Source: Limnohabitans sp. Jir72 (GTDB lineage: Bacteria > Pseudomonadota > Gammaproteobacteria > Burkholderiales > Burkholderiaceae_C). Taken from it: DNA of 64,000 bases. The position numbers were made by a program, and so were the translations under genes. Below are positions 19,033-29,734 of the stretch, piece by piece. The DNA lies in contig NZ_NESC01000004.1 in assembly GCF_003063575.1 (NCBI RefSeq), forward strand, positions 1 to 64,000, read 5' to 3'. The notes beneath the pieces are model-generated. The model made no database searches and had not been told where the DNA came from. It saw only the letters and a list, made by a program, of their open reading frames with translations. The number at the start of each line of letters is the position of its first letter. Position 1 is the first letter of the stretch.

Positions 19033-19503
19033 TCAGCGATTCATGGCCTCATCCACCAGCGTTTGGTACTGACCACGGATGTGGGGGGGCACCACCTTGG
19101 GGTACACAGGGATAAATTGATACCGATCCCCCTGCCCCAGAAACCCTTCGACCCACGCGCCGCAAATGACGCCATCTTCTCGCAGATAGGCGCCATTTGC
19201 AGGCCATGCAGTCTGCAGTTCTTTCACCGTCTCTGATCGGCGCTGCGCTGCTACAGCCCTCACGCCAGGATCGGTGGGCGACGGCTGCTCTTTCAGGTAG
19301 ACATCGGTCAACACTTCCACACCTTTGGAAAACTTGGGACCTTTGTCTGGATCATTTGAAAATACTTGCGCCAAAACACTGAAGATGGCGGCGCAATGCA
19401 TGGCCTGCACTGCCAAGCGGGTCTCTTGCACTGCCAAGGCGTTCGAGCAGCCACACACCACCGCCAACAGTCCGAAGGTCAGACCGATGACATTCTTTTT
19501 CAT
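19033..19503 (-). CDS. Hypothetical exported protein
   Basis: A 156-residue protein I do not recognise. A signal peptide (MKKNVIGLTFGLLAVVCGC...) is clear; cleavage after ALA near residue 24 or lipidation at the CGC cysteine are both possible. The mature part has two further cysteines (CAAIF and VICGAW) that could form a disulfide, and no other motif I can name. It is a single gene between the tRNA terminator and the fba region, with an AGGAG before the ATG. Confidence 0.75.
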   Translation of the reverse strand: MKKNVIGLTFGLLAVVCGCSNALAVQETRLAVQAMHCAAIFSVLAQVFSNDPDKGPKFSKGVEVLTDVYLKEQPSPTDPGVRAVAAQRRSETVKELQTAWPANGAYLREDGVICGAWVEGFLGQGDRYQFIPVYPKVVPPHIRGQYQTLVDEAMNR

Positions 19504-19632
19504 AAGCTCTCCTTGGGTGATGAAGTCCGGGAGTATCCCAGCGTTTTCACATCAGCACTTCGTAAAGCAATGATTTACCTTGCGTGTTTTGCGTTTCAGT
19601 CTGGTCTCGATTTGAACTTCGATTCCCATTTT

Positions 19633-20667
19633 TCAATAGCGACTCGCCATCGCATCCATCGACACGGGCTTGATCTGACTGCCACGCCCAGCGCAGCCGA
19701 AAGCTTCAAAACGGGTCTTCACAATGGCCGCTGCCGCTTTTTTTGCAGCCGCCAAGGCTTTGCGAGGGTCGAACTCTGAAGACTGCTGGGCAAACACCTG
19801 CCGCATGGCGCCGGTCATGGCCAGGCGGATGTCGGTGTCGATGTTGACCTTGCGCACACCGCTTTGGATGCCGCGCACGATCTCTTCAACCGGCACGCCA
19901 TAGGTTTCCTTGATGTTGCCGCCGTATTGGCGAATGATCTGCAACCACTCTTGCGGCACGCTGGAGCTGCCGTGCATCACCAGGTGCGTGTTGGGAATGG
20001 CGGCATGGATAGCAGCAATGCGGTCCATGGCCAAAATATCGCCTGTGGGGGGACGGGTGAACTTGTAAGCGCCATGGCTGGTGCCAATGGCAATGGCCAG
20101 GGCGTCCACACCGGTTTGCGCCACAAAATCCTTGGCCTGCACCGGGTCGGTCAGCATCTGGTCGTGGCTGAGTTTGCCCTCGGCACCCACACCGTCTTCT
20201 TCGCCCGCTTCGCCAGTCTCCAGCGAGCCCAGGCAACCCAATTCGCCCTCGACCGACACGCCCACGGCGTGGGCCATCTCGCACACCTTTTGCGTCACGC
20301 CCACGTTGTACTCGTAGCTGGCGGGCGTCTTGGCGTCGGCCATGAGCGAGCCGTCCATCATCACGCTCGAAAAACCCGAGCGGATGGACTGCTGGCACTG
20401 CGCGGGCGTGGCCCCGTGGTCTTGGTGCAAGACCACGGGAATGTCGGGGTGCGTCTCGATGGCGGCCAGCACCAAGTGGCGCAAATACGCCTCACCCGCG
20501 TACTTGCGAGCACCCGCAGACGCTTGCAATATGACCGGGCTGTCAGTGGCTTGGGCCGCCTCCATGATGGCCTGCACCTGTTCGAGGTTGTTCACGTTGA
20601 AAGCGGGAATGCCGTAGCCGAACTCGGCCGCATGGTCGAGGACCTGGCGCAATGAAACCAATGCCAT
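19633..20667 (-). CDS. fba: Class II fructose-bisphosphate aldolase
   Basis: Joins glyceraldehyde-3-phosphate with DHAP or erythrose-4-phosphate in the Calvin cycle and glycolysis. The 344-residue protein has the zinc-binding [11 protein letters not shown] and the phosphate-binding segments [10 protein letters not shown] and NIDTDIRLA. It belongs to the class II form found as CbbA in proteobacterial cbb clusters. It lies 39 bp downstream of pgk with AAGGAG before the ATG, completing gap-pgk-fba. Confidence 0.96.
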   Translation of the reverse strand: MALVSLRQVLDHAAEFGYGIPAFNVNNLEQVQAIMEAAQATDSPVILQASAGARKYAGEAYLRHLVLAAIETHPDIPVVLHQDHGATPAQCQQSIRSGFSSVMMDGSLMADAKTPASYEYNVGVTQKVCEMAHAVGVSVEGELGCLGSLETGEAGEEDGVGAEGKLSHDQMLTDPVQAKDFVAQTGVDALAIAIGTSHGAYKFTRPPTGDILAMDRIAAIHAAIPNTHLVMHGSSSVPQEWLQIIRQYGGNIKETYGVPVEEIVRGIQSGVRKVNIDTDIRLAMTGAMRQVFAQQSSEFDPRKALAAAKKAAAAIVKTRFEAFGCAGRGSQIKPVSMDAMASRY

Positions 20668-20706
20668 GAGGGGGCTCCTTGAAAAGTAAAAAAGATGAAA
20701 AAGAGG

Positions 20707-21927
20707 TCAGTCCGCCGCAGCGCGTCGGCTCAGAATTTCAATGGCGGGCAAGGTCTTGCCTTCGAGGATTTCCAGGAAAGCGCCACCGCCTGTGGAGATG
20801 TAGCCCACCTGCTTGTCGATGCCGTATTTGGCAATCGCGGCCAGCGTGTCGCCGCCGCCCGCGATGCTGAAGGCGCTGGACTCGGCTATCGCCTGGGCAA
20901 TCACCTTGGTGCCGTTTTCAAAGGCCGCAAACTCGAACACACCGACCGGGCCGTTCCACACAATGGTGCCGGCCTGCTTGAGCTGAGCGGCCAGCTTGGC
21001 AGCCGTCTCAGGGCCAATGTCCAAAATCATGTCGTCGTCGGCCACCTCAGTGGCTTTTTTCACCGTGGCCACTGCGTCGGCTGAGAAGGTCTTGGCGGTG
21101 ACCACATCGGTCGGGATCGGCACTTCCGCGCCACGGGCCTTCATGGCCTCGATCACCGCTTTGGCCTCGCCCACCAAGTCGGGCTCGGCCAAGCTCTTGC
21201 CGATCTTCAAACCCGCTGCCAGCAAGAAGGTGTTGGCAATGCCGCCGCCCACGATCAGCTGGTCTACGTTTTTCGACAGGCTTTTGAGGATGGTCAACTT
21301 GGTGGACACCTTGGAGCCCGCCACAATGGCCGCCAGTGGGCGCTTCGGGTTGGCCAGGGCCTGCGTGATGGCATCAATCTCGGCGGCCAGCAAGGGGCCT
21401 GCGCAAGCGATGGGCGCAAACTGGGCGATGCCGTAAGTCGTGCCCTCGGCGCGGTGCGCAGTGCCAAAGGCATCGTTCACGTAGATGTCGCACAGCTGGG
21501 CCATTTGGCGGGCCAAGTCTTCGTTGTTCTTTTTCTCGCCCTTGTTGACGCGGCAGTTTTCGAGCAATACGACTTGGCCGGGGGCCACGGTCACGCCCGC
21601 AACGCTGGCGTTGCCTTGTGAGCCTGCCCAGTTGGCGACCAGCGGTACATCACGGCCCAACAACTCGCCCAAGCGTTTGGCCACCGGGGCAAGCGAGTCT
21701 TCAGGCTTGAACTCGCCCTCGATCGGGCGGCCCAGGTGCGATGTCACCATCACGGCAGCACCAGCCGCCAGCGCCATCTGGATGCAAGGCACACTGGCGC
21801 GGATGCGGGTGTCTTCGGTGATGCGACCGTCATCGGCTTGCGGCACGTTCAGGTCGGCACGGATGAAAACCCGTTTTTTCTCGGCAAAGCCACTGGCGCA
21901 CACATCAGCAAATCGCAAGACTTTCAT
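20707..21927 (-). CDS. pgk: Phosphoglycerate kinase
   Basis: Phosphorylates 3-phosphoglycerate in the reductive pentose phosphate cycle. The 406-residue protein has [24 protein letters not shown] at the substrate site, TSHLGRP, and the C-terminal nucleotide loop [13 protein letters not shown] with [11 protein letters not shown]. Its ATG overlaps the TGA of gap by four bases, so the two are translationally coupled. Confidence 0.97.
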   Translation of the reverse strand: MKVLRFADVCASGFAEKKRVFIRADLNVPQADDGRITEDTRIRASVPCIQMALAAGAAVMVTSHLGRPIEGEFKPEDSLAPVAKRLGELLGRDVPLVANWAGSQGNASVAGVTVAPGQVVLLENCRVNKGEKKNNEDLARQMAQLCDIYVNDAFGTAHRAEGTTYGIAQFAPIACAGPLLAAEIDAITQALANPKRPLAAIVAGSKVSTKLTILKSLSKNVDQLIVGGGIANTFLLAAGLKIGKSLAEPDLVGEAKAVIEAMKARGAEVPIPTDVVTAKTFSADAVATVKKATEVADDDMILDIGPETAAKLAAQLKQAGTIVWNGPVGVFEFAAFENGTKVIAQAIAESSAFSIAGGGDTLAAIAKYGIDKQVGYISTGGGAFLEILEGKTLPAIEILSRRAAAD

Positions 21928-22940
21928 TGCGCACCCCCAGCAACACCACCCACAACACGGGCCATCTCCAGGCACTTGTTGGAGTAACCCCATTCGTTGT
22001 CGTACCAGGCCATCAGCTTCACAAAGGTGCTGTCGAGCGCCATGCCCGCTTCGGCGTCGAACACGCTGGTACAGACCTCGCCACGGAAATCGGTGGACAC
22101 CACTTTGGCTTCGGTGTAACCCAACACACGCTTGAGTGCCCCCTGGCTTTGGGCTTTCATTTCGGCGCAAATTTCGGCATAGGTGGCAGGCGTAGCCAAC
22201 TCGACCGTCAAATCGACCAGCGACACATCGCTGGTGGGCACCCGCACCGACACGCCCGTGAGCCGGCCCTTGATCTCGGGAATCACCACGCCCACAGCCT
22301 TGGCTGCGCCCGTGCTGCTGGGGATGATGTTTTCCAAAATGCCGCGCCCACCGCGCCAGTCCTTGTTGCTCGGGCCGTCCACGGTTTTTTGCGTGGCGGT
22401 AGCGGCGTGCACAGTGGTCATCAAACCGCGCTTAATGCCCCATTTGTCATTGAGCACCTTGGCCAAAGGGGCCAATGCATTGGTGGTGCAACTGGCATTG
22501 CTGACGATGGCCTGGCCCGCATAGCTGGCGTGGTTCACACCAAACACAAACATGGGCGTGTCGTCTTTCGACGGGGCCGAAATCACCACCTTTTGGGCGC
22601 CTGCAGCCAAATGCTTACCAGCGCCTTCTTTGTCGAGGAACAAGCCTGTGGCTTCGATCACCACGTCCGCGCCGACCTCGTTCCACTTCAGATTCGCGGG
22701 GTCACGCTCTTGTGTCAGGCGGATGCGTTTGCCGTTCACGACCAGGGTACTGCCTTCAACGCTCACGTCGCCATCAAAACGGCCATGCACGCTGTCGTAT
22801 TGCAGCATGTAGGCCAAGTACTCGGGCTCCAGCAGGTCATTGATGGCAACGATCTCGATGTCGTCGAAATTTTGCAGCGCCGCTCGGAACACCATGCGGC
22901 CAATGCGGCCAAATCCGTTGATGCCAATGTGTGTGGTCAT
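21924..22940 (-). CDS. gap: Glyceraldehyde-3-phosphate dehydrogenase
   Basis: A 338-residue enzyme with catalytic Cys151 in SNASCTTN, the N-terminal [10 protein letters not shown] nucleotide fold, and WYDNEWGYS at the C-terminus. Asp35 followed by Leu in INDLL resembles NAD-specific GapA-type enzymes more than NADP-specific chloroplast forms, so the Calvin cycle here probably uses NADH at this step. It is the first gene of gap-pgk-fba and is separated from gph by a gap that carries two REPINs. Confidence 0.97.
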   Translation of the reverse strand: MTTHIGINGFGRIGRMVFRAALQNFDDIEIVAINDLLEPEYLAYMLQYDSVHGRFDGDVSVEGSTLVVNGKRIRLTQERDPANLKWNEVGADVVIEATGLFLDKEGAGKHLAAGAQKVVISAPSKDDTPMFVFGVNHASYAGQAIVSNASCTTNALAPLAKVLNDKWGIKRGLMTTVHAATATQKTVDGPSNKDWRGGRGILENIIPSSTGAAKAVGVVIPEIKGRLTGVSVRVPTSDVSLVDLTVELATPATYAEICAEMKAQSQGALKRVLGYTEAKVVSTDFRGEVCTSVFDAEAGMALDSTFVKLMAWYDNEWGYSNKCLEMARVVGGVAGGAQ

Positions 22941-23000
22941 GCATTTTCCTCTTCATTCAAAACAGTTGAACTTCAAATACTTCTGGGCCGTTGTTTCTGC

Positions 23001-23072
23001 AGAAGCTCACCCCTGTGGGCGATGCGTTCTAGGGCGTGTTCCGCGTCCATCGCCCACGGGGTGGGCTCCTAC
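23001..23072. repeat. REPIN-like element 3
   Basis: A left REP with CACCCCTGTGGGCGATGCG, a spacer GGCGTGTTCCGCGTC and an inverted REP ending GGTGGGCTCCTAC. It shares design and spacer character with the elements at 9.3-9.5 kb. It lies between gph and gap in the Calvin cluster. Confidence 0.8.
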
Positions 23073-23098
23073 AAAACTTCTTGGCGGTTCTGGTCTTT

Positions 23099-23173
23099 GT
23101 GGGTGCTCACCCCTGTGGGCGATGCAGTCAAGGGTGTGTGCCACGCCCATCGCCCACAGAGGTGAGCCCCTAC
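23099..23173. repeat. REPIN-like element 4
   Basis: A second doublet 27 bp after element 3, with left core GTGCTCACCCCTGTGGGC, a spacer with GTGTGTGCCACGCC, and a right arm ending GAGCCCCTAC. It ends five bases before the stop codon of gph and could act as its transcription end or a 3' stabiliser. Confidence 0.78.
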
Positions 23174-23177
23174 AAAA

Positions 23178-23843
23178 TCACAGCAGCGCTGAAAAATCGT
23201 CGATCACACGATCAGGGGAACAGGTGTGCACCGACTCGCCCATGTTGTAGCCATAGGGCAGCAACCAGACTGGCACACACGCATTGCGCGCGGTAGCCGC
23301 ATCAATCGACGAATCGCCCACAAACAGGGCGTCTGACGCTTTGAGCTGCCAACGCGCCAGGCAATCGACCACGCTGGTCGGGTCGGGTTTCTTGACCGGG
23401 AAAGAGTCACCACTGACCACCACGTCGAAAGCCTCGTGCAGCCCATGCACACGCAGCACGGTATCGGTGTAACGGCCTTCCTTGTTGGTCACCACTGCCA
23501 GCTTGCAGCCACGGGCACGCAGCGCCGCCAGCACTTCGCGCACCTGCGGGTAGAGGTGGCTGCGCGTGCCGCAGCGGGCCTGGTAGTAGCGGTCAAAAAT
23601 CGGCAGCGCCTGCTTCAGGTCGGCCCCTTGCCGTACCGCTGCCACCGGGGTCTGCGTGACGCTGGCCAGCGCCTGGATCAGCAGCTCTTTGGTGCCGTGA
23701 CCGATCCAGTCGTTGACTTGTTGCTGCGACACCTCGGGCCAATCGAAATAGCGCAAGGTGTCGTTGACGGCGTCGGCAATTTCGGGCGCGGTTTCGACCA
23801 AGGTGCCGTCGAGGTCAAAGAAATAGGCTTGTGGTGTTGGCAT
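23178..23843 (-). CDS. gph: Phosphoglycolate phosphatase (HAD family)
   Basis: Removes 2-phosphoglycolate made by the oxygenase reaction of RuBisCO; in cbb operons it is called cbbZ. The 221-residue protein has the HAD motifs FFDLDGTLVETAP, VVTNKEGR and the terminal FVGDSSIDAATARNA. It starts 30 bp after the tkt stop codon. The ATG at 23843 is preferred over a TTG at 23861; neither has a strong ribosome site, so translation may be coupled to tkt. Confidence 0.92.
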   Translation of the reverse strand: MPTPQAYFFDLDGTLVETAPEIADAVNDTLRYFDWPEVSQQQVNDWIGHGTKELLIQALASVTQTPVAAVRQGADLKQALPIFDRYYQARCGTRSHLYPQVREVLAALRARGCKLAVVTNKEGRYTDTVLRVHGLHEAFDVVVSGDSFPVKKPDPTSVVDCLARWQLKASDALFVGDSSIDAATARNACVPVWLLPYGYNMGESVHTCSPDRVIDDFSALL

Positions 23844-23873
23844 TTTTTTCACGCTTTGCAAGGGGCTGGCGGC

Positions 23874-25979
23874 TCAATTTTCGGAAGGCACGATGTGCGC
23901 GGGCAGCGGCTCGGCCTGGCGGTGGGTGTGGCGGTGCACCAGGGTGCGCACCGCTTCGCACACCCGCTCGGTGGTGATGCCAAAGTGCGCATACAAAGCC
24001 GGGGCCGGGGCCGATTCGCCAAAGCTGGCCATGCCAATCACCATGCCGGTGCGGCCTACGTATTTGCGCCAAAAGTCGGGGTGTGCGGCTTCAACAGCCA
24101 CCGTGGGCAAGCCCAGCGGCAAGACCATGTCCTGGTAAGCCTCGGTTTGCCGGTCAAACACATTGGTGCAGGGCATGGACACCACCCGCGTGGCCACTCC
24201 TTGTGCGGCCAGGTCAGCCTGGGCTTTCATGGCCAAGGAGGTTTCAGACCCCGTTGCCACAATGATCGCTTGAGCCCCCGGCATGTCGCTCAGGATGTAG
24301 CCGCCTTGGCGCACCTTGGCCGCATCGGCCACGTCGGTCAGCAGCTGCGGCAGGTTCTGGCGCGACAAGGCCAAGGCGCTGGGTCCATCGCGCCGCTCTA
24401 CTGCACAGGCCCAGGCCACAGCGGTCTCCAGCCCGTCGGCCGGACGCCACACGTCCAGCCCCGGGATGATGCGCAAGCTGGGCACATGCTCCACGCTTTG
24501 GTGCGTGGGACCGTCTTCGCCCAAGCCAATCGAGTCGTGCGTGAACACATGGATCACACGCTTTTTCATCAGCGCCGCCATGCGGATGGCATTGCGCGAA
24601 TAGTCCGAGAACGTGAGGAAGGTGCCGCCATACGGGATGTAACCCCCATGCAGCGCCATGCCGTTCATGATGGCGGCCATGCCGAATTCGCGCACGCCAT
24701 ACGACAGGTGGTTGCCCCAGGTGTCGCGGCCGGCCTTGGTGCAGCCTTTGAAGTTGGTCAGGTTCGAGCCCGTGAGGTCGGCGCTGCCGCCAAAAAACTC
24801 GGGCAACAAGGGGGCCAGCACATCGAGCGCATTCTGGCTGGCTTTGCGGGTGGCCACGGCATCGGGCTTGGCCACGATGGCGGCCAGGGCTTTTGCCAGG
24901 CCTTGGCCGTAGGCCTCACCCAAGTCGCCTTTCATGCGGCGCTCAAACTCAGCCGCCTCTTGCGGGTAGCGGCTTTGGTAGGCGGCAAAGCGCTCGCGCC
25001 ATTGGCTTTCGGCCTTTACACCGCAGGCGCGGGCATCCCAAGCGCTGACCACGTCAAAGGGCACCTCAAATGGCGCGTGCGGCCAGTTGAGCGCTTCGCG
25101 GGTGGCGGCCACTTCGGCAGCGCCCAGCGCTGCGCCGTGCACATCGTGCGTGCCGGCCTTGTTGGGCGAGCCCATGCCGATCACGGTTTGGCAGCAAATC
25201 AAGGTGGGTTTGCCGTTGGGGCTGTGGGCTTGCGCTTTGGCCGCTTCAATGGCAGCGTGCACGGCTTGCGGGTCGTGGCCGTCCACCTGGGCGATCACGT
25301 TCCAGCCATAGGCCTCAAAGCGCTTGGGCGTGTCGTCGGTGAACCAGCCTTCCACATGGCCGTCGATCGAGATGCCGTTGTCGTCGTACAGCGCCACCAG
25401 TTTGGAAAGACGCAAGGTGCCTGCCAGAGAACAGGCCTCGTGGCTGATGCCCTCCATCAGGCAGCCATCGCCCAGGAACACATAGGTCATGTGGTCCACG
25501 ATGTCCAGGCGCTGACCGCCCTCCTCCCGGTTGAATTCATCGGCCAACATCTTTTCGGCCAGTGCCATGCCCACGGCGTTGGTGATGCCTTGGCCCAAGG
25601 GGCCGGTGGTGGTTTCCACGCCGGGGGTGATGTCCACTTCGGGGTGGCCGGGGGTTTTGCTGTGCAGTTGGCGAAACTTTTTCAGCTCGTCCAAGGCCAG
25701 GTCGTAGCCTGTCAGGTGCAGCAAGGCATAAATCAGCATTGAGCCGTGGCCGTTGGACAGCACAAAGCGGTCGCGGTCGTACCACTGCGGGTTGAGCGGG
25801 TTGTGTTTAAGGTGGCGGTGCCACAGCACTTCGGCGATGTCGGCCATGCCCATGGGGGCACCGGGGTGGCCGGACTTGGCGGCTTCGACGGCGTCGACGG
25901 CCAGCATGCGCACGGCGTTGGCCATGCGGCGGGCCATCTCGGGACTGGGGTGAGCGGATAAATGGTCAGCGGTATTCAT
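23874..25979 (-). CDS. tkt: Transketolase
   Basis: A ThDP enzyme of 701 residues that rearranges sugar phosphates for RuBP regeneration (cbbT). Signatures are [13 protein letters not shown] at the N-terminus, the ThDP motif [18 protein letters not shown] with DDNGISIDG, and [16 protein letters not shown] in the pyrimidine domain. The start at 25979 has AAGGA nine bases upstream. It lies 20 bp downstream of prk in the cbb operon. Confidence 0.96.
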   Translation of the reverse strand: MNTADHLSAHPSPEMARRMANAVRMLAVDAVEAAKSGHPGAPMGMADIAEVLWHRHLKHNPLNPQWYDRDRFVLSNGHGSMLIYALLHLTGYDLALDELKKFRQLHSKTPGHPEVDITPGVETTTGPLGQGITNAVGMALAEKMLADEFNREEGGQRLDIVDHMTYVFLGDGCLMEGISHEACSLAGTLRLSKLVALYDDNGISIDGHVEGWFTDDTPKRFEAYGWNVIAQVDGHDPQAVHAAIEAAKAQAHSPNGKPTLICCQTVIGMGSPNKAGTHDVHGAALGAAEVAATREALNWPHAPFEVPFDVVSAWDARACGVKAESQWRERFAAYQSRYPQEAAEFERRMKGDLGEAYGQGLAKALAAIVAKPDAVATRKASQNALDVLAPLLPEFFGGSADLTGSNLTNFKGCTKAGRDTWGNHLSYGVREFGMAAIMNGMALHGGYIPYGGTFLTFSDYSRNAIRMAALMKKRVIHVFTHDSIGLGEDGPTHQSVEHVPSLRIIPGLDVWRPADGLETAVAWACAVERRDGPSALALSRQNLPQLLTDVADAAKVRQGGYILSDMPGAQAIIVATGSETSLAMKAQADLAAQGVATRVVSMPCTNVFDRQTEAYQDMVLPLGLPTVAVEAAHPDFWRKYVGRTGMVIGMASFGESAPAPALYAHFGITTERVCEAVRTLVHRHTHRQAEPLPAHIVPSEN

Positions 25980-25999
25980 GGGCGTGATCCTTGGTGTGT

Positions 26000-26884
26000 T
26001 CAAGCCTGGCCCAGCGCCCGTTTGCGGCGCTCCATCATGCGCCAGACAAAGGGCGTGAAGATCAGCTGCATGGCGATTTCCATCTTGCCGCCGGGCACCA
26101 CGATGGTGTTGGCCCGGCTCATCCAGGAGTCGTTGATCATGTTCAGCAGGTAGGGGAAATCAATGCCCTTGGGGTTGGCAAAACGGATCACCACCATGCT
26201 CTCGTCGGCAGACGGGATGTCGCGCGAAATAAAGGGGTTGGAGGTGTCCACCATGGGCACGCGCTGAAAGTTCACATGCGTGTGCGCAAACTGCGGCACG
26301 ATGTAGTTCACATAGTCGGGCATGCGGCGCAGAATAGTGTCGGTCACCGCCTCGGTGCTGTAGCCACGCTGGTGTTTGTCACGCCAGAGTTTCTGAATCC
26401 ACTCCAGGTTGATGACCGGCACCACGCCCACGCGCAAGTCGGGGTATTGGGCGATGTTGTGTTCGGGCGTGACCACCGCGCCGTGCAGGCCTTCGTAAAA
26501 CAGCATGTCGGTGTCGGCAGGCAAGGCTTCCCAGGGTGTGAAAGTGCCCGGCTCCTGGCTGTAAGGCGCGGCTTCTTCGGCGTTGTGCAGGTATTTTCGC
26601 GCCTGCCCCTGGCCTGTTTCGCCATAGGTACGAAACAGGTTTTCGATGTCGCCAAACAGGTTGTTGTCCGAGCCGAAGTGGCTGAAGTTCTTATTGCCTT
26701 CTTGTTCGGCCTGGGCCTGGCGAATCTTCATTTCCTTGCGGTCGAAGCGGTGAAAGCTGTCGCCCTCGATGATGGCCGCATGCACGCCTTCGCGCCGAAA
26801 AATATTGGAAAACGTGCGTGTCACCGTCGAGGTGCCTGCGCCCGAAGAGCCGGTGATGGCGATGATGGGGTGGCGTTCAGACAT
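26000..26884 (-). CDS. prk: Phosphoribulokinase
   Basis: Makes ribulose-1,5-bisphosphate, the RuBisCO substrate (cbbP). The 294-residue protein is of the bacterial class I type: Walker [26 protein letters not shown] at the substrate site, and [19 protein letters not shown] precedes the ATG. Prk is diagnostic for the Calvin cycle and with cbbM shows a complete pathway. Confidence 0.98.
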   Translation of the reverse strand: MSERHPIIAITGSSGAGTSTVTRTFSNIFRREGVHAAIIEGDSFHRFDRKEMKIRQAQAEQEGNKNFSHFGSDNNLFGDIENLFRTYGETGQGQARKYLHNAEEAAPYSQEPGTFTPWEALPADTDMLFYEGLHGAVVTPEHNIAQYPDLRVGVVPVINLEWIQKLWRDKHQRGYSTEAVTDTILRRMPDYVNYIVPQFAHTHVNFQRVPMVDTSNPFISRDIPSADESMVVIRFANPKGIDFPYLLNMINDSWMSRANTIVVPGGKMEIAMQLIFTPFVWRMMERRKRALGQA

Positions 26885-26934
26885 GGGGGTCTCCTTTTAA
26901 TTTTGTCAATCGTTTGGCGAACGGACTTGGCCGC

Positions 26935-28032
26935 TCAGTCGCGGAACAGGCTGCGCTCAGCAAACAGCGGGGCAAAGCTGTCTTGCTTGGGCGGCTCAGC
27001 GTGGTAACGCTCGATGCGCTCAACCTCGTTTCTGGAGCCAAACACCAGGCCAATGCGCTGGTGCAAGCGGGTGGGCTGCACGCTCAGCATGGGCACCTGG
27101 CCCGTGCTGGCACGGCCACCGGCTTGCTCCATGATGAAGCCCACCGGATTGGCCTCGTACAACAGGCGCAGGCGGCCGGGTTTGCTGGGGTCTTTGGTGT
27201 CGCGGGGGTACATGAATACACCGCCGCGCATCAAGATGCGATGCGCCTCGGCCACCATGGAGGCGATCCAGCGCATGTTGAAGTCCTTGCCGCGCGGGCC
27301 GGTTTTGCCGGCCAGGCATTCGTCCACGTAGCGCTTGACCGGGGCTTCCCAGAAGCGGCTGTTGGAGGCGTTGATGGCAAACTCCTGCGTGTCTTCGGGC
27401 ACGCGCAACTCGGGGTGGGTCAGCATGAACTCGCCCATCACCGGGTCAAGCGTGAATGCGGCCACGCCATTGCCCACACTCAGTACCAGCATGGTGGTCG
27501 GGCCATACAGCGCATAACCTGCGGCCACTTGTTGTGTGCCGGGCTGCAAGAAATCGGCCTCGCTCATAGCGCCTCCTGCGGCGGTCGCCTCGGGCGCACG
27601 CAGCACACTGAAAATGCTCCCCACCGACACGTTCACGTCGATGTTGCTGGAGCCGTCCAACGGGTCAAACACCAGCAGGTATTTGCCACGGGGGTGTTGC
27701 GACGGAATGTCATAGGGCAAGTCCATCTCTTCAGAAGCCATGCCAGCCAAGTGACCGCCCCACTCGTTCATGCGGATGAACAGTTCGTTGCTGACCACAT
27801 CGAGTTTTTTCTGGGTCTCGCCCTGCACGTTGATGCTGCCGCCAGCATCTGCCGCGTGGTTGCCGTACATGTCGGCCAAAGCCCCATAAGCAACCGATTT
27901 GGCAATGGCTTTGCAGGCCATGGCCACATCCAAAATCAAGGCGTTGAAATCGCCGCTGGCATCGGGAAAGCGGCGACGCTCTTCAATCAGGTATTGCGTC
28001 AGGGTGGGCGTGGTGCGGGGGCTCAAGGACAT
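26935..28032 (-). CDS. fbp: Class I fructose-1,6-bisphosphatase
   Basis: A 365-residue enzyme (cbbF) that releases phosphate from fructose-1,6-bisphosphate and probably also sedoheptulose-1,7-bisphosphate. The metal site is in [20 protein letters not shown], and the substrate site contains [20 protein letters not shown] and [17 protein letters not shown]. It lies 50 bp from both rpe and prk in the operon. Confidence 0.97.
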   Translation of the reverse strand: MSLSPRTTPTLTQYLIEERRRFPDASGDFNALILDVAMACKAIAKSVAYGALADMYGNHAADAGGSINVQGETQKKLDVVSNELFIRMNEWGGHLAGMASEEMDLPYDIPSQHPRGKYLLVFDPLDGSSNIDVNVSVGSIFSVLRAPEATAAGGAMSEADFLQPGTQQVAAGYALYGPTTMLVLSVGNGVAAFTLDPVMGEFMLTHPELRVPEDTQEFAINASNSRFWEAPVKRYVDECLAGKTGPRGKDFNMRWIASMVAEAHRILMRGGVFMYPRDTKDPSKPGRLRLLYEANPVGFIMEQAGGRASTGQVPMLSVQPTRLHQRIGLVFGSRNEVERIERYHAEPPKQDSFAPLFAERSLFRD

Positions 28033-28082
28033 GGGGCAAACACTCTCTGTAGTTTTTTAAATTCGGACTCTCGGAAACTGGC

Positions 28083-28769
28083 TCAAGCCACAGCAGCCTG
28101 CTTCAGGGCTTGCATCACGCCCCGGTAGCCGCCGTCGGCATCGGGCGCACCAAACACGGCACTGCCGGCCACACAGGTGTCGGCACCGGCGGCCACAATC
28201 TGGGCGATGTTGTCGGTCTTCACACCGCCGTCCACCTCCAGCACGATGGACTGGCCACCCCGGGCCACATGGGTGTGGATACGCTGGCGCGCCGCTTGCA
28301 ACTTGGGCAAGGTGGAGGGGATGAATTTCTGGCCGCCAAAACCGGGGTTCACACTCATGAGCAAGACCACGTCTAGGCGGTCCATCACATGGTCCATCCA
28401 CTCCAGCGGGGTGGCGGGGTTGAACACCAGGCCGGCTTTGCAGCCGTGGTCGCGGATCATTTGCAAAGTGCGGTCCACATGGCGGCTGGCTTCGGGGTGA
28501 AAGGTGATGATGTTGGCCCCCGCCTTGGCGAACAAAGGCACCAAGGCATCGACCGGCTCGACCATCAAATGCACATCGATCGGGATCTGGACATGGGGGC
28601 GGATCGCCTCGCACACCAGCGGGCCAATGGTCAGGTTGGGCACGTAATGGTTGTCCATCACGTCAAAGTGCACCCAGTCCGCGCCTGCGGCTTCAATGGC
28701 GCGAACCTCTTCGCCCAAACGGGCAAAGTCGGCGGACAAGATGGAAGGGGCGATGCAAACAGGGTTCAT
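28083..28769 (-). CDS. rpe: Ribulose-phosphate 3-epimerase
   Basis: A TIM-barrel enzyme of 228 residues (cbbE) interconverting xylulose- and ribulose-5-phosphate. Motifs: [31 protein letters not shown] with the metal-binding Asp, IDVHLMVEP, and [15 protein letters not shown]. Its ATG overlaps the TGA of cbbY by four bases. The longer open frame would add ten residues without a ribosome site. Confidence 0.97.
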   Translation of the reverse strand: MNPVCIAPSILSADFARLGEEVRAIEAAGADWVHFDVMDNHYVPNLTIGPLVCEAIRPHVQIPIDVHLMVEPVDALVPLFAKAGANIITFHPEASRHVDRTLQMIRDHGCKAGLVFNPATPLEWMDHVMDRLDVVLLMSVNPGFGGQKFIPSTLPKLQAARQRIHTHVARGGQSIVLEVDGGVKTDNIAQIVAAGADTCVAGSAVFGAPDADGGYRGVMQALKQAAVA

Positions 28770-29491
28770 GCGGAGACCTGGATGGAGGATGAATGCCATT
28801 CACGGAGTTGAGCCACGCCCACGTCTTGCAAGTTGGGCAAGACGCGTAAAGCGCCCGAAAAATCGTGCTCAGCCGTGAAGTCGTTGGGCGTGATCACGGT
28901 GGCCAGGCCTGCTGCCACGGCGGCACGCAGGCCGTTTTCAGAGTCTTCAAACGCCAGGCACTGGCGCCCAGGCAAACCCATACGGGCCAGGGTTTGCTGG
29001 TAGACCATGGGATCGGGCTTTTTGCGCGGGGCGGTCGACGCGTCTTCGATCACCTGAAAGTGGCCTCTCCAGTCAGCCCCGATGGCGCGACGCAGCAATG
29101 CAGCGATGTTGACGGGTGAGGTGGTGGTGGCAATGGCCAGTTGCAAACCGGCCGCACGGGCCGCTGACATCAGCGCCAGCACACCTGGGCGCATTTGCAC
29201 CTGACCGTCTTGCACCGCTTGCTCATAAGCAGCGGTCTTGATCTCGTGCAAGCGGTCAATGGTGTCTTGCTTGCCACCGCCGCCGATGTCCAGCACATCC
29301 GCAGCCTGTGTTTGCCAATAGGCCTTGATGCGCTCTTTGCCACCAGACACCGCCAGCAAGCGCGTGTACAGCGGCACGTCCCAGCGCCAATCGAGGCCCA
29401 TTTCGACAAATGCGTGATTGAAAGCAGCCAAGTGCGCCATTTCCGTGTCGGCCAGTGTGCCGTCTACGTCAAATATCAAAGCCTTGAGCAT
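28766..29491 (-). CDS. cbbY: CbbY-type HAD sugar phosphatase
   Basis: A 241-residue HAD phosphatase. CbbY proteins destroy xylulose-1,5-bisphosphate, a misfire product that inhibits RuBisCO. The motif [22 protein letters not shown] at the N-terminus, TTSPVN, and [12 protein letters not shown] with [16 protein letters not shown] follow the family pattern. It is the first gene of the rpe-fbp-prk-tkt-gph transcription unit and sits 60 bp downstream of a putative CbbR site. Confidence 0.9.
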   Translation of the reverse strand: MLKALIFDVDGTLADTEMAHLAAFNHAFVEMGLDWRWDVPLYTRLLAVSGGKERIKAYWQTQAADVLDIGGGGKQDTIDRLHEIKTAAYEQAVQDGQVQMRPGVLALMSAARAAGLQLAIATTTSPVNIAALLRRAIGADWRGHFQVIEDASTAPRKKPDPMVYQQTLARMGLPGRQCLAFEDSENGLRAAVAAGLATVITPNDFTAEHDFSGALRVLPNLQDVGVAQLREWHSSSIQVSA

Positions 29492-29551
29492 GGGGAAAAT
29501 CCCTTCGTGGAACAGAAGGCCTCCACTTTAAAAAAGACTGACGCTCAGGAC

Positions 29552-29580
29552 AATTCAATATTCGCAACGTCCGAATTAAG
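29552..29580. promoter_or_regulatory. Putative CbbR operator upstream of cbbY
   Basis: AATTCAATATT, 11 variable bases, then AATTAAG. Exactly the same two blocks with the same 11-base spacing occur upstream of cbbM at 34359-34387, and both lie 60-70 bp before the minus-strand start codon. The blocks fit the T-N11-A character of LysR-type sites. Confidence 0.7.
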
Positions 29581-29617
29581 TTAATGCTTAATGTTTGGCC
29601 TGATTGAAGACGGCTAA

Positions 29618-29639
29618 GTCACCTCATGCGTGAGGTGAC
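29618..29639. terminator. Hairpin after cbbO, no T run
   Basis: A perfect 9-bp inverted repeat GTCACCTCA/TGAGGTGAC with a TGCG loop lies 96 bp beyond the cbbO stop. There is no clear T run, so it may be a weak terminator of cbbMQO, a 3' stabiliser or a protein site. Confidence 0.45.
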
Positions 29640-29734
29640 GGCTTCCATGGCTCCGATCTATCCGGGTCACCACAACACCTTCACAAGCACAGCGACACGC
29701 GGATGACGACCCAGGACCCCAGCCAGTGGTTGGC

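Noticed and set aside
23436-25742. A 768-codon plus-strand frame opposite tkt and gph
   Set aside because: Antisense shadow of transketolase; no recognisable protein motif and no ribosome site.
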